The notes under the pieces: model-generated
What the model was told of the DNA's origin: nothing
Database searches by the model: none
The model's input: the letters and a program-made list of their open reading frames with translations, nothing else
Translations under genes and position numbers: made by a program
Assembly (NCBI GenBank): GCA_028696755.1
Contig: JAQVGK010000078.1
Span: 1-10,185, forward strand
DNA from: Bacteroidales bacterium
GTDB lineage: Bacteria > Bacteroidota > Bacteroidia > Bacteroidales > ML635J-15
DNA: 10,185 nt
Direction of reading: 5' to 3'
In this document: positions 1-7,004 of the stretch, piece by piece
Numbering within the stretch: the stretch's first letter is position 1
Layout: every line of letters starts with the position of its first letter

Positions 1-223
1 CAAAGGCAACAACAAGAATTGGCAAAATTGTCTTTCTATTCAGTTTTTTTAAATTCTTCAGCGCAAATGGCAGCAAAACCACAAATGCCGATAACATTCT
101 GATCGACGACACTTGCCAAAAGTTAAAACTCCTCAGGCCTTGTTTCATGAAAATATACGAGCCACCCCAAATCAATGCTAGTAGGAAAAGCATCAGCCAA
201 GCACTAAAGTCTTTGTTTTTCAT
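1..223 (-). CDS. EamA/DMT-family membrane transporter, N-terminal part (partial)
   Basis: I translated this frame by hand from the ATG at 223 on the minus strand. It stays open for 74 codons and runs off the left edge. The protein begins MKNKDFSAWLMLFLLALIW and continues GGSYIFMKQGL, the characteristic first helix of EamA (drug/metabolite transporter) proteins, whose usual form is LALIWGSSF.xxK.GL. A second hydrophobic helix follows at about residues 37-55 (QVSSIRMLSAFVVLLPFAL), then a basic loop (KNLKKLNRK), then the start of a third helix (TILPILVVAF). Family members usually have about 290-300 residues and ten helices, so roughly a quarter is visible. They export or exchange small metabolites across the inner membrane. 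The substrate cannot be told from this fragment. The gene is divergent from the DUF4294 gene. The family call is firm; the specific role is unknown. Confidence 0.8.
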   Translation of the reverse strand, partial: MKNKDFSAWLMLFLLALIWGGSYIFMKQGLRSFNFWQVSSIRMLSAFVVLLPFALKNLKKLNRKTILPILVVAF

Positions 224-250
224 TGTTCGATTCACTCTTGTAGGAATAGT

Positions 251-258
251 TATATTTG
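251..258 (+). promoter_or_regulatory. possible -7 box for the DUF4294 gene
   Basis: TATATTTG matches the Bacteroidota -7 consensus TAnnTTTG exactly. It is the only full match I found on the plus strand between the divergent genes (224-367). It would give a 5' leader of about 100 nt, which is long, and I see no good TTTG -33 element at the expected distance. The match may be chance in AT-rich DNA. Confidence 0.25.
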
Positions 259-367
259 CTAAAATTTTATGGTACAAAAATTGAATATCAAAACTAAGAA
301 AAAAAAATTGACAATAAATTATTTTTTCACAAAGTAAACCAAATGATAATAATTCAGTTTTATAACT

Positions 368-979
368 ATGAAAACTAAAATTTTAACAATATCAATAATA
401 GCAGTTCTATTACTAAGTGCACGTGAACTCGACGCTCAGGTTTTCAAATTGCCGAAATATTACCGTCAGAGTTTTAATGTTGACAGTCTGGTAAAAAACA
501 CTCCCGACGGACTTATTTTATTTCCGGAGATAAACGTTTATCCGCATAAGCAACCCAGAACAAAACGCGAGCAAAAGAATTACGAAAAGCTTGCTCGAAA
601 TTTCATCAAAGTATATCCTTATGTTTGTGAAATCTCAAATACCTATATGAACATTGACGACACTCTAGCAATGTTTAAAAACGACTCTGACCGAGATAAA
701 TACCTTAAAGTTCGCGAAGCACAGATTATGAGACACTACAAGCCAGTGCTAAGTAAGTTTACATTATCTCAAGGAGTTTTAATGGTTAAGCTAATGGACA
801 GAGAAAGTGGAAGCACTGCTTATCAGATTGTTGATGAATTAAAGGGTTCGGTAACAGCTTTCTTTTGGCAGAGTTTTGCTCTTATGTTTGGCAATAATCT
901 AAAGACCGAATATGATGCAACTGGTGATGATATCGAAATTGAATATCTGGTAAAACGCTACAAGGATAAAACTCTTTGA
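368..979 (+). CDS. exported DUF4294 family protein
   Basis: This is a 203-residue protein of unknown function. Residues 1-23 form a signal peptide: basic MKTK, a hydrophobic core ILTISIIAVLLL, and a likely cut after LDA before QVF. This supports the chosen start and a location in the periplasm or at the outer membrane. The remainder matches my recollection of DUF4294, a Bacteroidota family. It has an entry strand (LFPEINVYP, about 51-59), a charged helical stretch (TKREQKNYEKLARNFIKVYP), and the best conserved part, LMDRESGSTAYQIVDELKG (142-160) followed by FFWQSFALMFGNNLKTEYD (165-183). No catalytic motif is evident. The leader is AT-rich with no Shine-Dalgarno sequence. The gene stands alone: it is divergent from the transporter gene and converges on ddl with 23 nt between stop codons. 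Confidence 0.75.
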   Translation: MKTKILTISIIAVLLLSARELDAQVFKLPKYYRQSFNVDSLVKNTPDGLILFPEINVYPHKQPRTKREQKNYEKLARNFIKVYPYVCEISNTYMNIDDTLAMFKNDSDRDKYLKVREAQIMRHYKPVLSKFTLSQGVLMVKLMDRESGSTAYQIVDELKGSVTAFFWQSFALMFGNNLKTEYDATGDDIEIEYLVKRYKDKTL

Positions 980-980
980 T

Positions 981-1016
981 AAGATAATGCAAATTTATAT
1001 TCTTAGAAATTATCTT
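981..1016. repeat. inverted repeat at the convergent gene ends, possible weak terminator
   Basis: AAGATAAT (981-988) and ATTATCTT (1009-1016) are perfect 8-base inverted arms 20 nt apart. They begin just after the DUF4294 stop (977-979), and the right arm lies inside the last codons of ddl. Convergent stops often share a bidirectional terminator, but this stem is AT-rich, the loop is long, and no clear U-tract follows, so the function is doubtful. Confidence 0.25.
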
Positions 1017-1971
1017 CGACCACTAAGCTAAGGATTTCGGTCATTGTTCTTCCAATTGTTCTAATCTGTTTTGGCACAATACTTTCGGCCGACATTCCCG
1101 GAATTGAATTTACCTCAAGAAAATATGGTGTTCCCTTTCTAATAATATAGTCGATACGAACAATCCCCTTACACTCTAGCTCATCATAAATCTGAGAACT
1201 AAATGCTTGAACGGCTTCTGTTTCATCTTTAGATATTCGTGCAGGAGTAATTTCTTCGGTTAACTCGGGAGTATATTTTGCTTCGGTATCGAAATAATCA
1301 TTTTTTGTGGAGATTTCGGTAACAGGAAAAATAATTTCTTCTTTCTCGGTTTTTAGAACACCGCAAGAAACTTCGACACCTCCGATAAATTCCTCAACAA
1401 TAATTGTATCATCTTCTTCGCAAGCAGCATTTACAGCATCGATAAAATCTTCTTTCTTATAAACCTTAGTAACACCATAGCTTGATCCTGCAGTATTTGG
1501 TTTAACAAAACAAGGCAGACCAATTTCGTTTACTATTTCGTCAACATCGAAGCCCTGACCATCATATAACACAACAGATTTTGCCAGATTTACTCCAGAA
1601 CCGCTGAGCATTTTTTTACAAGCTACTTTATTAAAAGTTACTGATGATGCAAAAACACCACAGGCAGAGTAAGGAATTCCCAATAAATCGAGCCAACCTT
1701 GAACTTGGCCGTCTTCTCCAGGCGAACCATGCAGCGCGATGTATGCAAAGTCAAACTTTACCATTCCTTCTGGGGAGATAAACGAAAAATCGTTCATGTC
1801 AACTGGATATTTTTGCTCGTTCTTCACACAAAACATTCCGTTAAGGTTTACCTCAACCAAAAAAGCATTGTATAAAGATTTATCAAGGCTGTTGAGTATC
1901 TGATTTCCAGAATTCAGACTTATTTTTCTTTCGGAAGTGTATCCACCTGCTAGCACTGCGATGTTTCTCAT
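1003..1971 (-). CDS. ddl: D-alanine--D-alanine ligase
   Basis: Cytoplasmic ATP-grasp enzyme that joins two D-alanines using ATP. The dipeptide is then added to UDP-MurNAc-tripeptide in peptidoglycan synthesis. At 322 residues it has normal family length. Visible motifs are LAGGYTSERKISLNSG (7-22, Glu14 in the first D-Ala site), HGSPGEDGQVQGWLDLLGIPY (81-101), the ATP-site lysine in FVKPNTAGSSYG (155-166), EEFIGGVEVSCGV (193-205), RIDYI (272-276) and the Mg-binding EVNSIPGM (286-293). The omega loop reads EAKY (230-233). That Tyr matches the residue that marks D-Ala-D-Ala rather than D-Ala-D-lactate ligases (Tyr216 of E. coli DdlB), so the product should be the ordinary vancomycin-sensitive terminus. 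It is the last gene of the parA operon, starting 15 nt after the transglycosylase stop. Confidence 0.96.
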   Translation of the reverse strand: MRNIAVLAGGYTSERKISLNSGNQILNSLDKSLYNAFLVEVNLNGMFCVKNEQKYPVDMNDFSFISPEGMVKFDFAYIALHGSPGEDGQVQGWLDLLGIPYSACGVFASSVTFNKVACKKMLSGSGVNLAKSVVLYDGQGFDVDEIVNEIGLPCFVKPNTAGSSYGVTKVYKKEDFIDAVNAACEEDDTIIVEEFIGGVEVSCGVLKTEKEEIIFPVTEISTKNDYFDTEAKYTPELTEEITPARISKDETEAVQAFSSQIYDELECKGIVRIDYIIRKGTPYFLEVNSIPGMSAESIVPKQIRTIGRTMTEILSLVVEDNF

Positions 1972-1986
1972 AAATAAGAATTTGAA

Positions 1987-3525
1987 TTATTTTTTTCTAA
2001 TTTTTAATTTCTGACCTATTCTTAAGCTTGATGCACTTGTAATTCCATTGTTTTTCATAAGCATATCAACCGTTACACCTGGATATTTCTGACAAATTCC
2101 ATAAGGAGTATCTCCCGACTTAACAGTATAATATTCCCATGCAGGATCGAGAGGCTCCTCTTTAACTGTATTTGTTTGTGGGTTGATGCCATTCATTCTT
2201 TGTTTCTCGTCGTAGGTCAAACTATTTACAACCTTGTACTTAGACTCGAGTGCAGCAGGAACGTAAACTTTAAGCACTTGACCAACACCAATATTATTAC
2301 TGGCTAGTCCGTTCCATGCTTTTAACTGAGCAACTGTAACACCATACCATGATGAAATTAGCCCAACAGCATCGCCCGATTTTACTGTGTAAGAAAGGGC
2401 AACTGTTCCTTCGGGCTGCGTTGCAGGGACGATAGTTTCCACGTATTTTTCGTCGGGTTTATAAACGTATTTTTGTGGATTAAAGAATAAAGTATCGCGG
2501 AATTTATAAATCGAATCTTCGAGTTCGATAAATTTACTTATATACTGCCTTCTCATTCTTAACGGATAAGCTTTTGTTTTGGCTGGAACAATATCAAGTT
2601 TATACTGAGGATTAAGATCACGACTTTCGCCAACTGAAATACCCAGAACAGAGTCGAGCTGAGCAAAGTGCAATTCTTTAGTAACCATCACAGTATCAAC
2701 ATCTTCGAAAAACTCTATTTTTTCGGGTTTATAGCCATGAGAATCGGCATAAGTAAACAGATAAACTATCGAAATAAATCCAGGAACATAATTTCTAGTC
2801 TCATTAGGTAGGTATGGGTACAAATCCCAATAGTTTGCCTTTCCTCCAGCTCTGCGGATTGCATTATTTATAGTCCCTGGTCCAGCGTTATAGGCAGCTA
2901 GAGCAAGTGTCCAATCGCCGTATGTTTGGTAAAGGCTCTTTAGATATCGACAAGCAGCATCTGTAGATTTTACTGGATCCATGCGTTCGTCAACAAAAGA
3001 ATTAATTTCTAGTCCCATGCCAAGACCAGTTTTATACATAAACTGCCATAGGCCAACCGCACCAGCTGGCGATTTAGCTCGAGGATTTAATGCGGATTCA
3101 ATAACTGGCAAATATTTAAGCTCGAGTGGAATTCCATAAGCATCAAGTTTTTCTTCAAAAAGTGGAAAATATTGATGTGATAGTCCGAGAAATTTTGGAG
3201 CAATCCATCTCCCATTTTTTACATACCTGTCGAGATAGTTCTGAACATTTTTATTGTAAGCAAGATCTATTGGAGTAGCAATTTTTTTAATTCTTTCGGC
3301 ATATACCGAATCTGGCAAATCAGTATTAAAAGTATATCTTTCGGACGGAGAAAGAAATGTAATTGTGTCGCGACCGGTATAATAATACCACGAAAGTAAA
3401 AGGCTGTCGAGATGATCGGCCATATTATAACCGTCGTTTTTTCTGACTAGTATCGAATCGTTGTCGGCCTGCGCCAGACTGTTGAAGCTTATAGCAATCA
3501 GAAATATTACAAAGAACTTTTTCAT
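1987..3525 (-). CDS. mltD: MltD-like lytic transglycosylase with two LysM repeats
   Basis: Exported enzyme that cleaves the MurNAc-GlcNAc bond of peptidoglycan, leaving 1,6-anhydro ends. Residues 1-19 are a signal peptide (MKKFFVIFLIAISFNSLAQ) with no lipobox cysteine, so it is probably soluble in the periplasm rather than a lipoprotein like E. coli MltD. The SLT family 1 domain spans about 118-255, with the catalytic Glu143 in YLPVIESALNP, then SPAGAVGLWQFM (152-163) and LALAAYNAGPG (207-217). Two peptidoglycan-binding LysM repeats lie at about 378-422 (SYTVKSGDAVG...) and 465-509 (YYTVKSGDTPYG...). The region 260-370 between is not recognised. At 512 residues it is typical for SLT-plus-LysM proteins in this phylum. 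It starts 3 nt after the DUF5683 stop. The symbol is used by domain resemblance, not proven orthology. Confidence 0.92.
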   Translation of the reverse strand: MKKFFVIFLIAISFNSLAQADNDSILVRKNDGYNMADHLDSLLLSWYYYTGRDTITFLSPSERYTFNTDLPDSVYAERIKKIATPIDLAYNKNVQNYLDRYVKNGRWIAPKFLGLSHQYFPLFEEKLDAYGIPLELKYLPVIESALNPRAKSPAGAVGLWQFMYKTGLGMGLEINSFVDERMDPVKSTDAACRYLKSLYQTYGDWTLALAAYNAGPGTINNAIRRAGGKANYWDLYPYLPNETRNYVPGFISIVYLFTYADSHGYKPEKIEFFEDVDTVMVTKELHFAQLDSVLGISVGESRDLNPQYKLDIVPAKTKAYPLRMRRQYISKFIELEDSIYKFRDTLFFNPQKYVYKPDEKYVETIVPATQPEGTVALSYTVKSGDAVGLISSWYGVTVAQLKAWNGLASNNIGVGQVLKVYVPAALESKYKVVNSLTYDEKQRMNGINPQTNTVKEEPLDPAWEYYTVKSGDTPYGICQKYPGVTVDMLMKNNGITSASSLRIGQKLKIRKK

Positions 3526-3528
3526 TTT

Positions 3529-4062
3529 CTAAAACTTTAGTGTGCAGGTGATACCGGTAACCGGTGCAGGGTTTTGCATTCCTGGCTTAACTGTAGGAAC
3601 TAAACGTAATGTTAGATCATCACTTATATCAAAATCGAATAAATTTGCGTCAACATTTGCATCCACAATCTGAATTGCGTAAAAAGCAACAACTCCAAGG
3701 ATACAGAGATCGCGCTGCTTACGGTAATCATCCATCAAATTAATAAGTGCTTGTTTATTAAAATTGGGATAATTGTTAGGTTGGTTATTGTCGAGAAGTA
3801 TGTAAGCATTTTTATACTCATTAAAAGCCGACTGATTTTGCCAGGCTAAATAACCAAATGTCCCTATTCCGGCGTAAACAATCGGAATCTTCCAGTACTT
3901 TTTGTTGTAAGCCTGACCAAGCCCAGGTAAAACTGCTGAGTAGATACTTGCCTTTCGGGGAGAATGGTACGATGGATCCTGCTTTTCGGCCTTTTGTGCA
4001 ATTGATAGCAAAGGGAAAAGCAAAAAAACAAGTATCAGATATTTATTTTTGTTCCAACTCAA
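3529..4062 (-). CDS. DUF5683 family membrane protein
   Basis: This 177-residue protein has no known function that I can name. Residues 1-22 resemble a signal peptide or first membrane segment (YLILVFLLFPLLSIAQ). The family hallmark follows: a Pro/Gly-rich stretch SAVLPGLGQAYNKKYWKIP (42-60). It leads into a hydrophobic helix (about 58-75) and a second one near 118-134 (LCILGVVAFYAIQIVDA). The adjoining DANVDANLFDFDISDD (134-149) is also typical of the family. The C-terminal tail (150-177) looks like a short beta stretch. As I recall, the family sits between parB and a lytic transglycosylase gene in many Bacteroidota, as here, with 4 nt and 3 nt to its neighbours. A role in the envelope linked to partition or wall growth is inference from position only. 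Confidence 0.85.
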   Translation of the reverse strand: MSWNKNKYLILVFLLFPLLSIAQKAEKQDPSYHSPRKASIYSAVLPGLGQAYNKKYWKIPIVYAGIGTFGYLAWQNQSAFNEYKNAYILLDNNQPNNYPNFNKQALINLMDDYRKQRDLCILGVVAFYAIQIVDANVDANLFDFDISDDLTLRLVPTVKPGMQNPAPVTGITCTLKF

Positions 4063-4066
4063 AATT

Positions 4067-4948
4067 TTAGATGTTTATTTTATCAAGCAGGGCAATGATT
4101 CTTTCTAATTCGTTATCGTTTTTGAACGGAATTACAATTTTACCATTACCTTTTGCCGAACGTTTAAAATCAACATTTGTTGCAAAACAAGACGAAAGAT
4201 GTTGTTGTAGCTGCATATAATCTTCGGCAGTAGCAGGAACTTTCTTCTTAGTTTTTTTAGTTTCCAGTTTCTCTTCAGCGCTTAATTCTCTTACGATATC
4301 TTCAACTCTACGAACAGAGAAGTCATATTTAAGAATCTGATCATAAATCATCAACTGGGTTTCATCATCTTTAAGCGCAAGAAGGGCACGAGCATGTCCC
4401 ATAGTAATTTTCTCGTCACGAATTCCAAGCTGAACTTTAGCCGGAAGATTTAACAGACGGGTATAATTAGCCACAGTAGAGCGTTTTTTCCCAACACGCT
4501 GACTAAGCAAATCTTGTGTGAGATTACATTCATCCATCAAACGTTGGTATGATATAGCCACCTCAATGGCATTAAGATCTTCGCGCTGAATATTTTCTAC
4601 AAGAGCCATTTCGAGCATTCCTTGATCGTGGGCACTTCGAATAAAAGCAGGAATTTGTTTTAGCCCAGCGAGTTTAGATGCTCTTAAACGTCTTTCGCCA
4701 GAAATAAGTTGATATTTTCCGTTATCGAGACTTCGTACAGTAATTGGCTGAATAACACCAAGCTCGCGAATAGAATCGGCAAGTTCGTTTAATGCTTCTT
4801 CATCAAAAGTTGTTCGAGGCTGATATGGATTTGCCTCAATGAGATTTAAGTCAATTTCGTTTGGCTCACGTGTTTTTACCGCATTTTGTGCTGATGAAGT
4901 ATCAATCAGTGCATCTAATCCTCTACCCAAAGCGTTTTTCTTTGCCAT
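4067..4948 (-). CDS. parB: chromosome partition protein ParB
   Basis: DNA-binding CTPase that loads at parS sites, spreads along DNA and is moved by ParA during chromosome segregation. In 293 residues it shows an N-terminal basic peptide (KKNALGRGLDALI, 3-15), the region that in this family stimulates the ParA ATPase. The ParB/Srx fold begins at IDLNLIEANPYQPR (32-45). It includes the CTP-binding GERRLRA (84-90) and ENIQREDLNAIE (118-129). The helix-turn-helix lies at about 143-165 (LTQDLLSQRVGKKRSTVANY), followed by ITMGHARALLAL (181-192). The C-terminal part, about 245-293, should be the dimerisation domain, reached through a lysine-rich linker (230-236). It starts one nucleotide after the parA stop, so the pair is probably translationally coupled. 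The chromosomal type is inferred from family and context. Confidence 0.96.
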   Translation of the reverse strand: MAKKNALGRGLDALIDTSSAQNAVKTREPNEIDLNLIEANPYQPRTTFDEEALNELADSIRELGVIQPITVRSLDNGKYQLISGERRLRASKLAGLKQIPAFIRSAHDQGMLEMALVENIQREDLNAIEVAISYQRLMDECNLTQDLLSQRVGKKRSTVANYTRLLNLPAKVQLGIRDEKITMGHARALLALKDDETQLMIYDQILKYDFSVRRVEDIVRELSAEEKLETKKTKKKVPATAEDYMQLQQHLSSCFATNVDFKRSAKGNGKIVIPFKNDNELERIIALLDKINI

Positions 4949-4949
4949 A

Positions 4950-5750
4950 TTAATTAATAATTTTTTCTTCTTCGTTTAATTTTGTCATTTTATTTCTCTG
5001 CAACAACTCGCGGGCTAAATTAAGATAATTTGTTGCTCCCTTAGAAGTTACGTCATAGTCAAAAATTGTCTGCCCAAAACTTGGAGCCTCGCCAAGCTTA
5101 ACATTTCGGTGGACAACTGTTTCGAAAACCATATTATCGAAATGCTTTTTCACTTCTTCGAGAATCTGATCCGACAACCTTAATCTGGCATCATACATAG
5201 TCATGATAAAACCTTCGATGTCTAATTCGGGATTCAAATGCCCCTGAACGATACGAATAGTGTTTAATAGTTTGCCCAAACCTTCGAGAGCAAAATACTC
5301 GCATTGAACAGGAATCAGAACAGAATCCGAAGCCGTAAGTGCATTAACAACAATTAATCCTAGAGATGGAGAACAATCAATAAGAATAAAATCGTAATCA
5401 TCCTTAATTTTCTCGAGAATCAGCTTAAGCACTTTTTCACGATTTGGCAACTCTAGCATTTCGATTTCGGCACCAACAAGGTCGATATGACTTGGTAAAA
5501 GGAATAAGCCAGGAATGCTGCACGATAAAATCACATTACGAGGATCTTCATCCCTAATAAGTGTTTCGTATAAACCGGTACGAACATTTCTAACATCAAA
5601 ACCCAATCCTGAAGTTGCATTAGCCTGTGGATCTGCGTCAACAACAAGCACTTTATATTCGAGCACTGCCAGACTAGCTGCCAGATTTATAGCAGTTGTA
5701 GTTTTTCCAACTCCGCCTTTCTGATTTGCCAGTGTTATTATCTTTCCCAT
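4950..5750 (-). CDS. parA: chromosome partition ATPase ParA (Soj-type)
   Basis: Deviant Walker-type ATPase. Its ATP-bound dimer coats the nucleoid, and ParB-DNA complexes displace it, which drives segregation of origin regions. In 266 residues the P-loop is QKGGVGKTTT (10-19) with signature Lys11 and catalytic Lys16. Next come VVDADPQANATSGLG (36-50, Asp38 and Asp40) and the Walker B-like FILIDCSPSLG (121-131). VHRNVKLGEAPSFGQ (213-227) and the basic DARLRLSDQ (187-195) are the usual surface for non-specific DNA binding. There is no N-terminal helix-turn-helix domain, so it is the short chromosomal type, not a P1-like plasmid ParA. The start is set by MGKIITLANQKGG, the normal family beginning. 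It heads the five-gene operon and has a -7 box about 26 nt upstream. Confidence 0.97.
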   Translation of the reverse strand: MGKIITLANQKGGVGKTTTAINLAASLAVLEYKVLVVDADPQANATSGLGFDVRNVRTGLYETLIRDEDPRNVILSCSIPGLFLLPSHIDLVGAEIEMLELPNREKVLKLILEKIKDDYDFILIDCSPSLGLIVVNALTASDSVLIPVQCEYFALEGLGKLLNTIRIVQGHLNPELDIEGFIMTMYDARLRLSDQILEEVKKHFDNMVFETVVHRNVKLGEAPSFGQTIFDYDVTSKGATNYLNLARELLQRNKMTKLNEEEKIIN

Positions 5751-5775
5751 CTGAGATTTTTTTTAATTCAAGTCC

Positions 5776-5783
5776 CAAAAATA
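5776..5783 (-). promoter_or_regulatory. -7 promoter box for the parA operon
   Basis: Read on the minus strand this is TATTTTTG, an exact match to the Bacteroidota -7 consensus TAnnTTTG. It lies 25 nt before the parA start codon, which would give a leader of about 20 nt. I see no convincing TTTG -33 element about 20 nt further upstream. Position and orientation fit a promoter for the whole parA-ddl operon. Confidence 0.45.
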
Positions 5784-5891
5784 CTATTAAAAAGCATAAA
5801 TTTTTGTGTTGTGAATTGTGACTTTTCAACATTATTAACAATATTTTGAAAAATAGGAGCTATTAGTCTGATTATCTGACAGTTACAAATG

Positions 5892-6479
5892 TTAATTGTT
5901 AATATTTTCTAGAAATAAAATTAAATCATTAATAGTATTGATTTCTTGCGGCAAAGAATGGTGGTAGTACTTCTCAACAAAATCGTAAATCTCCCCTCGA
6001 TTATACACATTATTTTTATTGTCTGTTCTCACTTTTAAATGTTTGTCGCCCGCAACAACAAAGTAACCGTGAAAAAATTTGCCAGCGGTTTTGCATGCAC
6101 AAGTCTTAAACTGAAATTTGGTTTCGGCAATTACAACACTATCGCCACCCAGCACTTTCCCGAAACTCCAAGTTTCCATTCCATAGTTTTCCTCATCGAA
6201 AAACATACTAACAAAAGCAAAGTCATCGCCTTGGATAAGTTTAACTTCTTCGGGGATAAGAATTCTCACTTTGCCAGAATCGCCAATGTGTTTAGCTTTA
6301 ATAAAAGTGTAATAGGTCGAATTTTTGGGTTTCACCATTAATTCTTCGGAAAAATCGTCGAAATAAACCACACTTGCCTTATGCCATTTTTCGGTGGAAT
6401 TGCAAGCGGCAACGATAAAAACAATAAATACTAAAGTTGCTGCCAGAAGTTTATTCGAAATCTTCTTCAATATCGACAT
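5892..6479 (-). CDS. unrecognised lipoprotein
   Basis: I do not recognise this 195-residue protein. Residues 1-25 are a lipoprotein signal: basic MSILKKISNK, a hydrophobic core LLAATLVFIVFI, and the lipobox VAAC with Cys26 as the lipidated residue, so it should be anchored in the envelope. The mature part is mixed alpha/beta in appearance and rich in Lys, Asp, Phe and Tyr. It has a Cys-Ala-Cys pair at 127-129 (FKTCACK) and a C-terminal helix. After Cys26 comes NSTEKW, which is not the acidic surface-export signal often seen in this phylum, so a periplasmic face is more likely (inference). Its ATG lies inside the end of ribH, giving a 29-nt overlap in another frame. The basic part of the signal peptide is encoded in the overlap, so this start is needed. 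Translational coupling to ribH is likely. Confidence 0.75.
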   Translation of the reverse strand: MSILKKISNKLLAATLVFIVFIVAACNSTEKWHKASVVYFDDFSEELMVKPKNSTYYTFIKAKHIGDSGKVRILIPEEVKLIQGDDFAFVSMFFDEENYGMETWSFGKVLGGDSVVIAETKFQFKTCACKTAGKFFHGYFVVAGDKHLKVRTDNKNNVYNRGEIYDFVEKYYHHSLPQEINTINDLILFLENINN

Positions 6480-6975
6480 TTAGTTCAGTTTTCATTCCCA
6501 GCATTTTTAGTGCGGCAATAGCGGCCTCGTCGCCTTTATTACCATGCTTTCCTCCTGCCCTATCTAATGCTTGCTGCTGGTTTTCAGTTGTTAATACTCC
6601 AAAAGCGACTGGCACACCAGTTTCTATATTAACTTTCATTATTCCTTCGGTAACACCAGCACAAACAAAGTCAAAATGGCGTGTTTCGCCCTGAATAACG
6701 CATCCAAGACAAATAACTGCATCAACGGTGGTGTACTCAATAAGATAACGAGCGGCCAGAGCTAACTCGAAACTTCCTGGCACCGATTTTAAAATAATAT
6801 GTTCATCTCCATAACCGTATTTTTTTAAAGTTGCAATTGCGCCTTCGGCCATAGCCGCTGTAATCTCCTGATTCCATTCAGAAACTGCTATCCCGATAAA
6901 AAACGGGTCGTTAGGATTTTGAACTGCTATTCCAGTTTCGGAATACTGCGATAAATTTTTTAGTGAACTTGCCAT
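6451..6975 (-). CDS. ribH: 6,7-dimethyl-8-ribityllumazine synthase
   Basis: Cytoplasmic enzyme of the penultimate riboflavin step. It condenses 5-amino-6-ribitylamino-uracil with 3,4-dihydroxy-2-butanone 4-phosphate to lumazine, and family members assemble as pentamers or 60-subunit shells. The length of 174 residues is slightly above the usual 155-165 because of an N-terminal extension (about 1-22) and an acidic C-terminal tail. Substrate-site motifs are VSEWNQEIT (31-39), SVPGSFELALAA (64-75), and GCVIQGETRHFDFVC (91-105) with catalytic His100. FGVLTTENQQQALDRAGGKHGNKG (125-148, shown in part: LTTENQQQALDRAG) carries the phosphate-binding Arg139. No other riboflavin gene is in the window. 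It follows the TPR gene after a 45-nt gap that holds a terminator hairpin, and it overlaps the downstream lipoprotein gene. Confidence 0.96.
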   Translation of the reverse strand: MASSLKNLSQYSETGIAVQNPNDPFFIGIAVSEWNQEITAAMAEGAIATLKKYGYGDEHIILKSVPGSFELALAARYLIEYTTVDAVICLGCVIQGETRHFDFVCAGVTEGIMKVNIETGVPVAFGVLTTENQQQALDRAGGKHGNKGDEAAIAALKMLGMKTELNVDIEEDFE

Positions 6976-6981
6976 AGTGAT

Positions 6982-7004
6982 AAAAAAACGGGGCTTAAAG
7001 CCCC
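6982..7004 (-). terminator. Rho-independent terminator after the TPR gene, directly before ribH
   Basis: On the minus strand GGGGC-TTTAA-GCCCC (7004 to 6990) forms a G+C stem of 5 bp, or 6 with one A-T pair. It is followed by one G and a run of seven T (6988 to 6982). In AT-rich DNA this is a clear intrinsic terminator for the TPR gene, whose stop is at 7021. The other side of the hairpin lacks a T-run, so it acts only on minus-strand transcripts. Only 14 nt separate the stem from the ribH start codon. Confidence 0.8.

Noticed and set aside
143..160. TGTTTCATGAAA resembling a parS site
   Set aside because: It lacks the central CG and the right half does not continue as TGAAACA. It also lies within the coding region of the EamA protein.
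415..431. CACGTGAA core resembling parS
   Set aside because: Only the core and two flanking bases fit; the left arm does not match. It lies in the signal peptide region of the DUF4294 gene.
4862..4880. CACGTG core resembling parS within parB
   Set aside because: The hexamer is palindromic by itself, but neither flank matches TGTTT or AAACA.
4950..5750. Possibility that parA-parB marks a plasmid or integrated element
   Set aside because: ParA is the short chromosomal type without an N-terminal DNA-binding domain, the neighbours are housekeeping genes, and no integrase, replication protein or repeat boundary is present.
5847..5864. Hairpin AATAG-GAG-CTATT as a terminator for the lipoprotein gene
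   Set aside because: The stem is 5 bp and mostly A-T, and the T-run after it is broken by C. It is no better than expected by chance in AT-rich DNA.
3858..6694. Plus-strand open frames opposite DUF5683, parA, the lipoprotein gene and ribH
   Set aside because: Each mirrors a well-supported minus-strand gene, has no recognisable motif and lacks a plausible promoter.
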